NCBI RefSeq assembly: GCF_000423565.1
Contig: NZ_KE384038.1
Coordinates: 186,001 to 250,000, forward strand
DNA from: Runella zeae DSM 19591
GTDB taxonomy: Bacteria > Bacteroidota > Bacteroidia > Cytophagales > Spirosomataceae
Direction: 5' to 3'
DNA: 64,000 nucleotides
Shown here: positions 15,912 through 23,516 of the stretch, piece after piece
How positions within the stretch are numbered: the stretch's first letter is position 1
How the letters are laid out: the number at the start of each line of letters is the position of its first letter
Program-made: the position numbers and the translations under genes
The notes under the pieces: model-generated
Database searches by the model: none
What the model was told of the DNA's origin: nothing
What the model saw: only the letters and a program-made list of their open reading frames with translations

Positions 15912-16117
15912 TCAATGTCTGATTTGGGGGTTGAGTCCGTTGAATTTAAAGGGTTATTCATAGTTGCTGCCGAACCAGCTACGTTGAAAAAATGGCCTAC
16001 AAACAAAGTTACTAGTTCTAAGGTATTACGTACAGTATCAATTTCAGATACGAGGGCTCTTTTGAGAGACTCAGGAACTTTGTCGTCGGGATCTATATCA
16101 AAAAAGACCTCATTCAT
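15908..16117 (-). CDS. Small hypothetical protein between sigma factor and channel
   Basis: This 69-residue acidic protein starts MNEVFFDIDPDDKVPESLKRAL in two blocks and contains one moderately hydrophobic stretch (LELVTLFVGHFFNVAGSA) before a polar tail. I do not recognise a family. It looks genuine because it is placed precisely: four bases after the sigma-factor stop and overlapping the channel start by four bases, which implies translational coupling. It may be a sigma-factor modulator or a channel accessory; neither is shown. Confidence 0.65.
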   Translation of the reverse strand: MNEVFFDIDPDDKVPESLKRALVSEIDTVRNTLELVTLFVGHFFNVAGSAATMNNPLNSTDSTPKSDIE

Positions 16118-16121
16118 TTTT

Positions 16122-16748
16122 TTAGTGAGAATGATTTAGCCACCACTTGATGAGAATTGCTATTTGACTTGCTAATAAAACTACCAAAACAATAGTTTCT
16201 AGATAGCGTTTTTTGAGTTTCTCTTTTGTTCTTTTTAATCGCATTTTGACTGCGCTTTCTGTGAAACCAAAAGTGTCAGCAATGTCACGGATACTAAAAC
16301 CATCCTGATATTTCATTAATAAAATAGTTCTTTCGTCATGAGATAATACCTCCAAAGCTTTTTTTAATTTTTTTGCTTCTAATTCAATATCATCAAATTC
16401 CTCTGGCTCATCGGCTATATCAATTGTCTCATCTAATTCGTCTTCTGCTTGCTTTTTATGCACCCGTAATTGGTCCATACAATAGTTGTAAGTGATTGAA
16501 AAAAGCCAAGTTGAAAACTTTGAACTTTCATTAAAGGTGCCTACTCGTAAAATAAGCTTTAAAAAAATATCATGTGTAAAATCTTCTGCTTTAGCTTGGT
16601 CTTTTACGAAAGAAAGACATTTCCGATAAACTTTATCCGCATAACGTTCATATAGTTCTTCAAAAAAAGTATTACGTTGGGTATCGACGTATAAACGCAC
16701 CAACTGTTCGTCGGTGTAGTGGCTCAGTCCAATTGAGTGTACAGACAT
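16122..16748 (-). CDS. ECF-type RNA polymerase sigma factor with C-terminal membrane anchor
   Basis: This 208-residue sigma-70-like factor has region 2 (FEELYERYADKVYRKCLSF, AEDFTHDIFLKLI, FSTWLFSITYNYCMDQLR) and region 4 (LEVLSHDERTILLMKYQDG, SIRDIADTFGFTESAVKMRL) joined by an acidic linker. Unlike ordinary ECF sigmas it continues past region 4 into a single hydrophobic helix, about residues 183-203 (ETIVLVVLLASQIAILIKWWL), and ends in NHSH. It should therefore be tethered to the inner membrane. No classical anti-sigma gene follows; instead a small acidic protein and an MscS-like channel are translated from the same unit. Control by membrane state or by release from the membrane is inferred. 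Confidence 0.88.
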   Translation of the reverse strand: MSVHSIGLSHYTDEQLVRLYVDTQRNTFFEELYERYADKVYRKCLSFVKDQAKAEDFTHDIFLKLILRVGTFNESSKFSTWLFSITYNYCMDQLRVHKKQAEDELDETIDIADEPEEFDDIELEAKKLKKALEVLSHDERTILLMKYQDGFSIRDIADTFGFTESAVKMRLKRTKEKLKKRYLETIVLVVLLASQIAILIKWWLNHSH

Positions 16749-16883
16749 TGTGACGCGTAATGAGGTTTATAGTAACAAAGTAGACCAGAAAAAAATGAAA
16801 TTTTTACAAAATATCTGTATGTTAGTTAATTGCTGCCGTAAACAACACGTAAAGAAAGTGTTTTTAAAGAATATAGATATAAA

Positions 16884-16914
16884 AAAACCCCAGAAATTAA
16901 TTTTCAGGGGTTTT
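16884..16914 (-). terminator. Terminator of tsf
   Basis: AAAACCCC (16884-16891) pairs with GGGGTTTT (16907-16914), and the stem extends inward through GAAA/TTTC with one mismatch. It lies 22 bases past the tsf stop, with a T-run on the minus strand. Confidence 0.8.
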
Positions 16915-16936
16915 GAAAGGTTAATATTGAGATACA

Positions 16937-17773
16937 TTAAGCGCCGATAGCCACGTGCTTGAATGTTTTTATAGTAAGACCTTTTTGAGTTTTGTCGAGC
17001 AACTGTGCGATAGTCAAAGAACCATCTTTGATAAACTCTTGGTTGAGCAAAGTGCTCTCTTTGTAGAATTTATTAAGACGACCAAGTGCAATCTTTTCGA
17101 GCATTGCTTCGGCCTTGCCTTCGTTACGAGCTAGTTCTTTTCCGATTTCGATTTCGCGCTCGATTGTAGCGGCATCTACATCATCTTTGTCGAGAGCGAT
17201 AGGTTTCATGGCCGCGATTTGCATCGCTACATCTTTTCCAACTTCTGACAAATCAGTGCCATTAGCACCCATGAAGGCTACTAATACGCCACGTTTGTTG
17301 TTTGAGTGAACGTAAGAGCTTATTACATCACCACTTACGTTTTCATAAGATACCAATTCAAGTTTCTCGCCAATTTTACCAATCAGCTCAGTGATTTGGG
17401 CTTGAAGAGTTTGACCGTCTGCTTGCACAGTAGCCAAGAGAGTTTCTTTATCAGGAGCATTGGTTGCTACGGCTTGGCTCATGATATTCATTGCCAAGTT
17501 TTGGAAGCTTTCTACTTTAGATACAGGTTCAGTTTCGCATGCCAAGCCTACGATTTTGCCGTTAGTACCATCAGCGCTTACATGAACTAATACTAAACCT
17601 TCCGATACCACGTTGTCGGCACGTTTAGCTGCTACTTTTTGGCCTTGTTTACGGAGAATATCAATTGCTTGTTCAAAATCACCATCGGCTTCGGTGAGGG
17701 CTTTTTTACAATCCATCATACCTGCACCAGTCATTTGGCGAAGTTTGTTAACATCTGCTGCTGTGATAGCCAT
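16937..17773 (-). CDS. tsf: Translation elongation factor Ts
   Basis: This 278-residue factor exchanges GDP for GTP on EF-Tu. The N-terminal UBA-like module carries the signature LRQMTGAGMMDCKKALTEADGD, and the core follows with KRADNVVSEG, VGLACETEPVSKVESF and the Asp/Phe-containing VAMQIAAMKP segment that contacts EF-Tu. The length is normal for the family. It is the last gene of the rplM-rpsI-rpsB-tsf series. A terminator-like hairpin in the 220-base gap after rpsB suggests that tsf is partly uncoupled and may have its own promoter. Confidence 0.95.
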   Translation of the reverse strand: MAITAADVNKLRQMTGAGMMDCKKALTEADGDFEQAIDILRKQGQKVAAKRADNVVSEGLVLVHVSADGTNGKIVGLACETEPVSKVESFQNLAMNIMSQAVATNAPDKETLLATVQADGQTLQAQITELIGKIGEKLELVSYENVSGDVISSYVHSNNKRGVLVAFMGANGTDLSEVGKDVAMQIAAMKPIALDKDDVDAATIEREIEIGKELARNEGKAEAMLEKIALGRLNKFYKESTLLNQEFIKDGSLTIAQLLDKTQKGLTIKTFKHVAIGA

Positions 17774-17910
17774 TTGTTTAAAGTTTAATTATTTAGTTTA
17801 ATCAAGATGAGTACAATGTATTGAGTTACAATGGAATCAGAAGTGGTAAAACTACACAATACCTTTGGTTGAAACTCAAATACTTATTTTATGAAATCGT
17901 TAAACGGAAA

Positions 17911-17940
17911 AGCCCATAGCATTTAGAAGGCTACGGGCTA
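17911..17940 (-). terminator. Terminator-like hairpin after rpsB
   Basis: On the minus strand AGCCCGTAGC pairs with GCTATGGGCT (one G-U pair) over a 10-base loop and runs into TTTT. It lies about 50 bases past the rpsB stop, in the gap before tsf, so it may attenuate read-through into tsf. Confidence 0.7.
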
Positions 17941-17993
17941 TCCGATAAGAGGACGGCCGCTGCCGACCGTCGCGCCGAAGCGGGATTGAGTGC

Positions 17994-18797
17994 TTATTCC
18001 TCGTCAGCGGCTTCTACAGCTGCTTGAGGAGTCTCAACTTCTTCACCTAAGTCTTCTGAGCGTTTGGCGTCTTCTTCTTCTGCAAGGCGGGCATCGTCAC
18101 GCTCTTGTTTGCGCTCAAGCAATCCTTCTTCGATTGCTTTTCCGATAGCCAACGTAATGAGAGAAATAGACTTGTAAGCATCGTCATTGGCAGGGATTAC
18201 AAAATCTACCTCGTTGGGGTTAGAGTTTGTATCACACATTGCAATGACAGGGATGTTCAGACGTTTTGCTTCGGCTACTGCGATGTGCTCACGTTTTACG
18301 TCAACTACAAACAATGCGGCTGGCAAACGAGTCAAATCAGCAACACCACCAAGCAAACGCTCCAATTTATCTTTTTCGCGGCCTTTGATAAGGCGCTCAC
18401 GTTTTGCGATATTATTTGCAGTAGCTTCATCACCCAACAATTTCTCCAATCCTTGCATTTTTTTCAATGACTTACGGATTGTGGCGAAGTTGGTCAACAT
18501 TCCACCCAACCAACGTTCTGTAACGAATGGCATCTTCAAACGACGCGCTTCTTCTGATACGATTTCTTGGGCTTGCTTCTTCGTCGCTACAAACATCACT
18601 TTACGGCCTGAGCGAACTACGCTTTTTACGTAGTGGCAAGCTTCGTCAAGTGAGGCAACTGTTTTATTAAGGTCAATGATATGGATTCCGTTTTTCTCCA
18701 TGAAGATATACGGTGCCATACGTGGATCCCATTTGCGGGTTAAGTGACCAAAGTGTACGCCTGCATCCAACAGGTCTTTGTACTCTAATTGTGCCAT
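17994..18797 (-). CDS. rpsB: 30S ribosomal protein S2
   Basis: This 267-residue protein binds late to the head of the small ribosomal subunit and recruits S1-like factors. Family motifs are clear: DAGVHFGHLTRKWDPRMAPYIF in two blocks, GIHIIDLNKT, FVATKKQAQEIV, ERWLGGMLTNFATIRKS and VIAMCDTNSNP. It has the acidic C-terminal extension common in Bacteroidota. It follows rpsI on the same strand after a 104-base leader whose GC-rich segment may be structured. A second GC-rich hairpin and a terminator follow the stop. Confidence 0.96.
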   Translation of the reverse strand: MAQLEYKDLLDAGVHFGHLTRKWDPRMAPYIFMEKNGIHIIDLNKTVASLDEACHYVKSVVRSGRKVMFVATKKQAQEIVSEEARRLKMPFVTERWLGGMLTNFATIRKSLKKMQGLEKLLGDEATANNIAKRERLIKGREKDKLERLLGGVADLTRLPAALFVVDVKREHIAVAEAKRLNIPVIAMCDTNSNPNEVDFVIPANDDAYKSISLITLAIGKAIEEGLLERKQERDDARLAEEEDAKRSEDLGEEVETPQAAVEAADEE

Positions 18798-18901
18798 TTT
18801 TTGTGTTAAAATGAAAATTGTAAATAATTAAACAATACGCAGCACCGCGCGACGGACACTGTAAGCGCAGTCTGGACGTGGTTAATTTAATTTGAAAAAT
18901 A
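18798..18901 (-). promoter_or_regulatory. Possible structured leader of rpsB
   Basis: The 104 bases between rpsI and rpsB hold a GC-rich core (about 18842-18883) within AT-rich DNA. It includes a small ACTG/CAGT stem. Ribosomal protein S2 autoregulates through its leader in other bacteria, and this could be an analogous element; I cannot derive a convincing full fold by eye. Confidence 0.3.
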
Positions 18902-19288
18902 TTAACGTTTTGAGAACTGGAAGCGACGGCGAGCTTTAGCGCGTCCGTATTTCTTACGTTCTACCATGCGAGCGTCACGCGTCAAGAAACCTTCTTTTTT
19001 CAATGCTGGGCGGAAATCGTTATTGATTTCGCACAAAGCACGCGCAATCGCCATACGAGTGGCTTCGGCTTGGCCTCTGATTCCACCACCACGAACATTC
19101 ACTTTGATGTCGTAGTTTGCTACTACGTTGACGGTCGTTAAAGGTTGCTTCAAAATGATTTGAAGCGTTTCTACTGGAAAATACTCAGCAAATTCGCGGC
19201 CGTTAACCTTGATTTCGCCTTGTCCGGCAGATACATAAACGCGGGCTACTGAAGTTTTTCTTCTACCTACTGTGTTCGTAACTTCCAT
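18902..19288 (-). CDS. rpsI: 30S ribosomal protein S9
   Basis: This 128-residue protein has a C-terminal tail that reaches the P-site tRNA. It opens with [15 protein letters not shown] and contains [23 protein letters not shown] in two parts. It ends with the invariant basic tail [18 protein letters not shown]. The length is normal. Its start codon lies two bases after the rplM stop, the nearly universal L13-S9 pairing. Confidence 0.97.
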   Translation of the reverse strand: MEVTNTVGRRKTSVARVYVSAGQGEIKVNGREFAEYFPVETLQIILKQPLTTVNVVANYDIKVNVRGGGIRGQAEATRMAIARALCEINNDFRPALKKEGFLTRDARMVERKKYGRAKARRRFQFSKR

Positions 19289-19290
19289 GA

Positions 19291-19734
19291 TTAAAATTTA
19301 ATTTCTTTCGGTTGTTGAGCCGCATGCGGGTGCTCAGCACCAGCGTACACGTGCAAATTTGTAAAAATGCTACGACCTAAACGGTTTTTAGGTAACATAC
19401 CTTTTACTGCCATTTCTATCACTTTGTGAGGTTGTTTAGCTAAAACTTCACGAGGAGTGGCAAAACGTTGACCACCAGGGTGACCTGTGTGACGTACGTA
19501 TTCTTTGTCTGTCATCTTTTTGCCCGTCAAACGAATTTTGTCGGCATTGATGACAATCACGTTGTCTCCGCAGTCTACGTGCGGGGTGAAAGACGGCTTG
19601 TGCTTACCGCGCAAAATTTTGGCAATTTGGCTAGCCAAACGACCCAAAATTTCACCGTTTGCATCTACCACTACCCACTCCTTTTGTACGGTAGCAGAGT
19701 TAGCCGAAACGGTTTTGTAACTGAGTGTATCCAC
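19291..19734 (-). CDS. rplM: 50S ribosomal protein L13
   Basis: This 147-residue protein is an early assembly protein of the large subunit. Motifs include [61 protein letters not shown] and [11 protein letters not shown]. The length is typical. It heads the ribosomal operon and sits under a promoter matching the Bacteroidota consensus at 19811-19843. It is divergent from nadB. Confidence 0.97.
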   Translation of the reverse strand: MDTLSYKTVSANSATVQKEWVVVDANGEILGRLASQIAKILRGKHKPSFTPHVDCGDNVIVINADKIRLTGKKMTDKEYVRHTGHPGGQRFATPREVLAKQPHKVIEMAVKGMLPKNRLGRSIFTNLHVYAGAEHPHAAQQPKEIKF

Positions 19735-19810
19735 TTTAGTTATTACTTTTTTCGTTGAAAATCAATTAATTAACTATATAAACGGGCATTTTGAGGCGAA
19801 AATCGGACTG

Positions 19811-19843
19811 CAAATATAGCGGTTTGGTTTTTGAATAGCAAAA
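19811..19843 (-). promoter_or_regulatory. Promoter of the rplM-rpsI-rpsB operon
   Basis: On the minus strand TTTTG (complement of 19839-19843) is followed after 20 bases by TATATTTG (complement of 19811-19818), an exact TTG-n20-TAnnTTTG match. Transcription would start near 19804 and give a leader of about 70 nucleotides. Confidence 0.7.
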
Positions 19844-19958
19844 TGATTCTGAAAATTAAATTATTACTAAATATTTCTTTATTCTTGCAGTCAGGAAAGG
19901 AATACCTTACCCACACCCAATCGTGTTCTTAAAACTATCATTTCACCAATAAAATTTT

Positions 19959-21542
19959 ATGCCTCAATTTGATTTTCTAGTCATAGGTTCTGGGATTGCA
20001 GGCCTAAGCTATGCCGCCAAATTAGCTCGGCATTTTGATGCACGCAAAGAGAATGTCTCCATTGCAGTGATTACAAAAGTACAGGCAGACGAAACCAATA
20101 CTAAATACGCCCAAGGAGGAATAGCAGCGGTGTGGTCGGAGGAAGATTCTTTCGAAAAACATATCGAAGATACTATGGTGGCAGGAGGTGGTATCAGCAA
20201 ACGCCACATTGTGGAGATTGTGGTCAAAGAAGCTCCTGAGCGTATTATGGAGCTGATTTCGTATGGGACTCGTTTTGACAAAGAAGCCGACGGAGACTAT
20301 GATTTGGCCAAAGAAGGAGGCCACTCTGACCATCGTATCTTACATTTTAAAGATGCAACAGGTGCCGAAATCGAGAGGGCTTTGTTGGACGAAGTGAAGA
20401 GGCACAAGTCTATCCAAATCTTTACGCATTATTTTGCGGTAGATTTGATTACGCAGCATCATTTGGGCGAAACGGTCTATCGACATCGCGACGATATTAA
20501 GTGTTTTGGCGCTTATGTACTTGATACCAAAACGGGTAAAGTCGAAAAGTTTTTGGCCAAAACTACCATGTTGGCCACGGGCGGAATCGGAAATATTTAC
20601 CAAAATACCACCAATCCGCGCATTGCTACCGGCGACGGTATTGCGATGGCGTATCGTGCCAAAGGAGTTTGTGACAATATGGAGTTTATTCAGTTTCACC
20701 CTACGGCGCTTTATCAACCCGGTAAAAAACCCAATTTTTTGATTTCGGAGGCTGTGCGTGGTTTTGGGGGAATTTTGCGAAACAAAAAAGGGGAAACTTT
20801 CATGGAGCATTACGACCCACGTTTGTCGCTTGCTCCTCGCGATATTGTAGCGCGTTCGATTGACTCCGAAATGAAAAAGTATGGAGATGAATGCGTGTAT
20901 ATCGATGTCACTCATTGCGACTACGAGAAGTTTATTGAGCATTTTCCCAATATTACGGCCTATTGTAAAGAGAATTTAGGGATTGATATTCGTAAAGATT
21001 ATATCCCCGTCGTGCCAGCGCAGCATTATATGTGCGGAGGAATCAAGGTTAATGAGTTTGGACAAACCAACATTTTCTTCTTGTATGCTACTGGCGAATG
21101 TGCTTGTACGGGCCTTCATGGAGCCAATCGCCTTGCTTCTAACTCGCTTTTGGAAGCAGTAGTATTTGCACACCGAGCTTTCCTAAAAACCATTGAAAAT
21201 CTGCCCGATGCCCATATCCCAGACAACGTACCCGAATGGAACGACGAAGGTACGACGCATCCAGAGGAAGCGATTTTGGTAACCGAAATGACCAAGGAGT
21301 TGGAAGCTATCATGTCAAACTACGTCGGCATTGTCCGTACCAATCGCCGTTTGAAACGCGCCCATGACCGTGTAGAATTGATTTATAAAGAACACGAAGA
21401 GCTCTATTGGCAGTCGAAGGTGTCGGTGCCGATTATGGAGCTTCGCAACATGATTAATGTGTCTTATTTGGTACTCAAAATGGCGATGGCTCGCCGTGAA
21501 AATGTGGGGCTACATTACAATTTAGATAATGTGAAGAAGTAA
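19959..21542 (+). CDS. nadB: L-aspartate oxidase
   Basis: This 527-residue flavoenzyme oxidises L-aspartate to iminoaspartate in the first step of de novo NAD synthesis. An N-terminal FAD-binding GSGIAGLSYAAKLA is followed by the substrate-binding block TKYAQGGIAAVWSEEDS, EGGHSDHRILHFKDATG and MEFIQFHPTAL. The active-site regions EAVRGFGGILRNK and VVPAQHYMCGGIKVN follow, then the C-terminal helical domain of the succinate dehydrogenase/fumarate reductase superfamily. The length is normal. nadA and nadC are not adjacent. The gene is monocistronic: a perfect 19-base terminator hairpin follows within 15 bases. Confidence 0.95.
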   Translation: MPQFDFLVIGSGIAGLSYAAKLARHFDARKENVSIAVITKVQADETNTKYAQGGIAAVWSEEDSFEKHIEDTMVAGGGISKRHIVEIVVKEAPERIMELISYGTRFDKEADGDYDLAKEGGHSDHRILHFKDATGAEIERALLDEVKRHKSIQIFTHYFAVDLITQHHLGETVYRHRDDIKCFGAYVLDTKTGKVEKFLAKTTMLATGGIGNIYQNTTNPRIATGDGIAMAYRAKGVCDNMEFIQFHPTALYQPGKKPNFLISEAVRGFGGILRNKKGETFMEHYDPRLSLAPRDIVARSIDSEMKKYGDECVYIDVTHCDYEKFIEHFPNITAYCKENLGIDIRKDYIPVVPAQHYMCGGIKVNEFGQTNIFFLYATGECACTGLHGANRLASNSLLEAVVFAHRAFLKTIENLPDAHIPDNVPEWNDEGTTHPEEAILVTEMTKELEAIMSNYVGIVRTNRRLKRAHDRVELIYKEHEELYWQSKVSVPIMELRNMINVSYLVLKMAMARRENVGLHYNLDNVKK

Positions 21543-21553
21543 TAAAGCAGAAT

Positions 21554-21603
21554 AAAACGAGACTTTCCAAGTTTTTCTAGACTTGGAAAGTCTCGTTTTG
21601 TAA
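21554..21603 (+). terminator. Terminator of nadB
   Basis: Perfect 19-base arms start AAAACGAGACTTTCC (21554-21572) and are mirrored at 21581-21599 around an 8-base loop. The T-run at the end of the stem serves the plus strand. Confidence 0.93.
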
Positions 21604-21692
21604 AATACTTAACATTTGCAAAACACGGATTTTACTATTTTTGGGTGTTTATCAACAAACACCCTTTTTTTATTATTACTAAACCCTTTTTC

Positions 21693-22937
21693 ATGAAAAA
21701 AACATCCGAACTCCGCCTGATGGTTTGGGGTGCTACTGCTGCTTTCTCCACTTATGCTTGTATGTATGCTTTTCGCAAAGGAATCACCGCCGCTACTTTT
21801 GAAGGAATGGTTTTTTGGGGGATTGATTACAAAATTTGGCTCATTACGTTGCAAGTGTTGGGGTATGCGCTCTCTAAGCTTATCGGTATCAAGGTAGTAT
21901 CGGAGATGAAACCAGCCCAACGCGCCTTTTTTATTCTTTCTTTTATTGGGATTTCGGAGTTAGCTTTGCTAGGGTTTGCGCTCGTACCAGCGCCTTATAA
22001 TATCCCCTTTTTGTTTTTGAATGGTTTGCCTTTGGGTATGGTGTATGGAACAGTCTTGGGCTTTTTGGAAGGACGTCGCCAAACCGACGCTTTGGTCGCA
22101 GGACTTACGGCTTCGTTTATTTTTGCTTCAGGTTTTGTAAAAACCATTGGCAAAATGCTGCTCAACGAAGGGGTGTCGGAGTTTTGGATGCCTTTTGTGA
22201 CGGGCTTATTATTTGCCGTGCCGTTGGTGTTGGCGATTTGGGCTTTGGCCAAGCTCCCCGCACCCACTCTTGAAGACCAAGCCGAGCGTACCGAGCGCGC
22301 GCCCATGAATGCCGCCGAACGCTCCCGATTTATTCAAACTTTTTCGGTGGGGTTGGTACTGCTGATATGTTCGTACGTGTTACTATCGGCTTTCCGCGAT
22401 TTTCGCGACAATTTTGCTCCTGAAATTTTGCGCGCCGCAGGGGTGGACAATCCCCTGATTTTTACGCAAACCGAAACCACGGTTTCGGTGTTTATCTTGG
22501 TGCTGATGGGCACGCTACGCTGGGTAAAAGACAATTGGCGAGCTTTTTATTTTATCAATGGACTGTTGATTGTGGGAGGTATTACGGTAGGGGTGAGTAC
22601 TTGGCTTTTTCAGCAAGGAATGTTGTCGGCAGGAGTGTGGTTTACGTTGACAGGTGTGGGGCTTTATCTGGCGTATGTACCTTGTAATGGCCTTTACTTT
22701 GAACGTTTAGTGGCTTCTTTCAAATATGTCAGTACCGTAGGATTTGTGGTGACTTTGGCCGATTGGTGGGGGTATTTGGGAAGTGTACTGGTATTGCTTT
22801 ACAAAAACTTCGGTCAGCCCAATATCAGTTTTCTTGATTTCTTTATCTACGGAGGTTATATTTTAGCGGTGTTTTATGTCATCTTGGTCGTGATTTCGTT
22901 TGGGTATTTTCGGAAGAAGTATGTAAGTTTACAATAA
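21693..22937 (+). CDS. DUF5690-type multi-pass membrane protein
   Basis: This 414-residue protein has about twelve hydrophobic segments and the pattern of a major-facilitator-like transporter. The N-terminal STYACMYAFRKGITAATFEG is characteristic of the DUF5690 family, and a GLPLGMVYGTVLGFLEGRR loop lies between the first helices, where MFS proteins have their signature. The start at 21693 (MKKTSELRL) is preferred to 21645, whose 16 extra residues overlap the promoter region. No substrate is known for the family. The gene stands alone after the nadB terminator. Confidence 0.8.
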   Translation: MKKTSELRLMVWGATAAFSTYACMYAFRKGITAATFEGMVFWGIDYKIWLITLQVLGYALSKLIGIKVVSEMKPAQRAFFILSFIGISELALLGFALVPAPYNIPFLFLNGLPLGMVYGTVLGFLEGRRQTDALVAGLTASFIFASGFVKTIGKMLLNEGVSEFWMPFVTGLLFAVPLVLAIWALAKLPAPTLEDQAERTERAPMNAAERSRFIQTFSVGLVLLICSYVLLSAFRDFRDNFAPEILRAAGVDNPLIFTQTETTVSVFILVLMGTLRWVKDNWRAFYFINGLLIVGGITVGVSTWLFQQGMLSAGVWFTLTGVGLYLAYVPCNGLYFERLVASFKYVSTVGFVVTLADWWGYLGSVLVLLYKNFGQPNISFLDFFIYGGYILAVFYVILVVISFGYFRKKYVSLQ

Positions 22938-22951
22938 AACTACGCAATGAC

Positions 22952-23203
22952 ATGACTATCACACTGAATACCATTTTGAAGGAAATACAAGACGTTCCAG
23001 TAGATAAATTGGAAGATGTGTATGAATATGTACATTCTTTGACACCCCACAAAAAAAACAGTCGATTACGTAAAAAGATACTCTCTTTTGCAGGAGCCTT
23101 TAGTGATATGTCGGAAGAAAGCTACCAAGAGTTTGCATCAGAGGTACAGAAAAGTCGCAAAGAGTTGTTTGACAGGCCTAACTTATTACGAGGTTCTTAT
23201 TAA
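22952..23203 (+). CDS. Antitoxin-like small protein (VapB-type partner)
   Basis: This 83-residue protein (MTITLNTILKEIQDVPVDKL at the start) has the helical, charged character and position of DUF2281-like type II antitoxins, which neutralise a following PIN-domain toxin. LRKKILSFAGAFSDMSEES and a polar tail follow. Immediately downstream lies the C-terminal part of such a toxin, which supports the reading. With the toxin truncated, this antitoxin may be an orphan. An overlapping ATG five bases upstream runs at once into a stop, so 22952 is the start. Confidence 0.65.
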   Translation: MTITLNTILKEIQDVPVDKLEDVYEYVHSLTPHKKNSRLRKKILSFAGAFSDMSEESYQEFASEVQKSRKELFDRPNLLRGSY

Positions 23204-23241
23204 GTGCGTAAATAGTGATGAAAAATTTCACTCTTCTGAAG

Positions 23242-23262
23242 CCCCAGCCTAAAGACGTGAGG
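23242..23262. repeat. REP-like palindromic element at the vapC break
   Basis: This 21-base stretch, GCCTAAAGACGTGAGG in its right part, differs at only three positions from 58892-58912 in another intergenic region, and both are followed by a TTAG. It lies exactly where the N-terminal half of the toxin gene should be. Confidence 0.65.
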
Positions 23263-23301
23263 TTTTAGGAAATACAAAATATAATAACTTAGCACACTTA
23301 C

Positions 23302-23499
23302 TTGGCTAATCGTTATCTCAAAGCCACAAGAATTGCGGCTGTCATTCAAGCTGATTTACGAAAAAAAGGCACTGTGATTGGGCATACTGATACACTTATT
23401 GCGGGTATTGCTATTGCCAATGATTTACAGCTCATTACTAACAACACCAACCACTTTCAAAGGATTAACGAGCTTAGTATTGATAATTGGACTCGTTAA
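23302..23499 (+). pseudogene. VapC-like PIN-domain toxin, N-terminally truncated
   Basis: These 65 codons match the C-terminal half of VapC PIN ribonucleases: RIAAVIQADLRKKGTVIGHT, the conserved Asp in DTLIAGIAIAND and the closing LITNNTNHFQRI. The first half, with the LDTN strand and two metal-binding acids, is missing. No ATG is available; the frame can begin only at a TTG (23302), and an in-frame stop lies 12 bases earlier. The upstream 98 bases contain a REP-like palindrome instead. The remnant cannot form an active metal site alone. It is most simply a decayed toxin beside its surviving antitoxin. Confidence 0.8.
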
Positions 23500-23516
23500 A
23501 TTTGTACAGAACTACC

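Noticed and set aside
19880-19887. TATTCTTG as a nadB -7 box
   Set aside because: It has one mismatch and no TTG at the right distance upstream.
20340-20942. 200-codon minus-strand frame within nadB
   Set aside because: It is antisense to a strongly conserved gene and shows no family features.
23302-23499. Functional VapC toxin
   Set aside because: The N-terminal half with its metal-binding residues is absent, and no ATG start exists.
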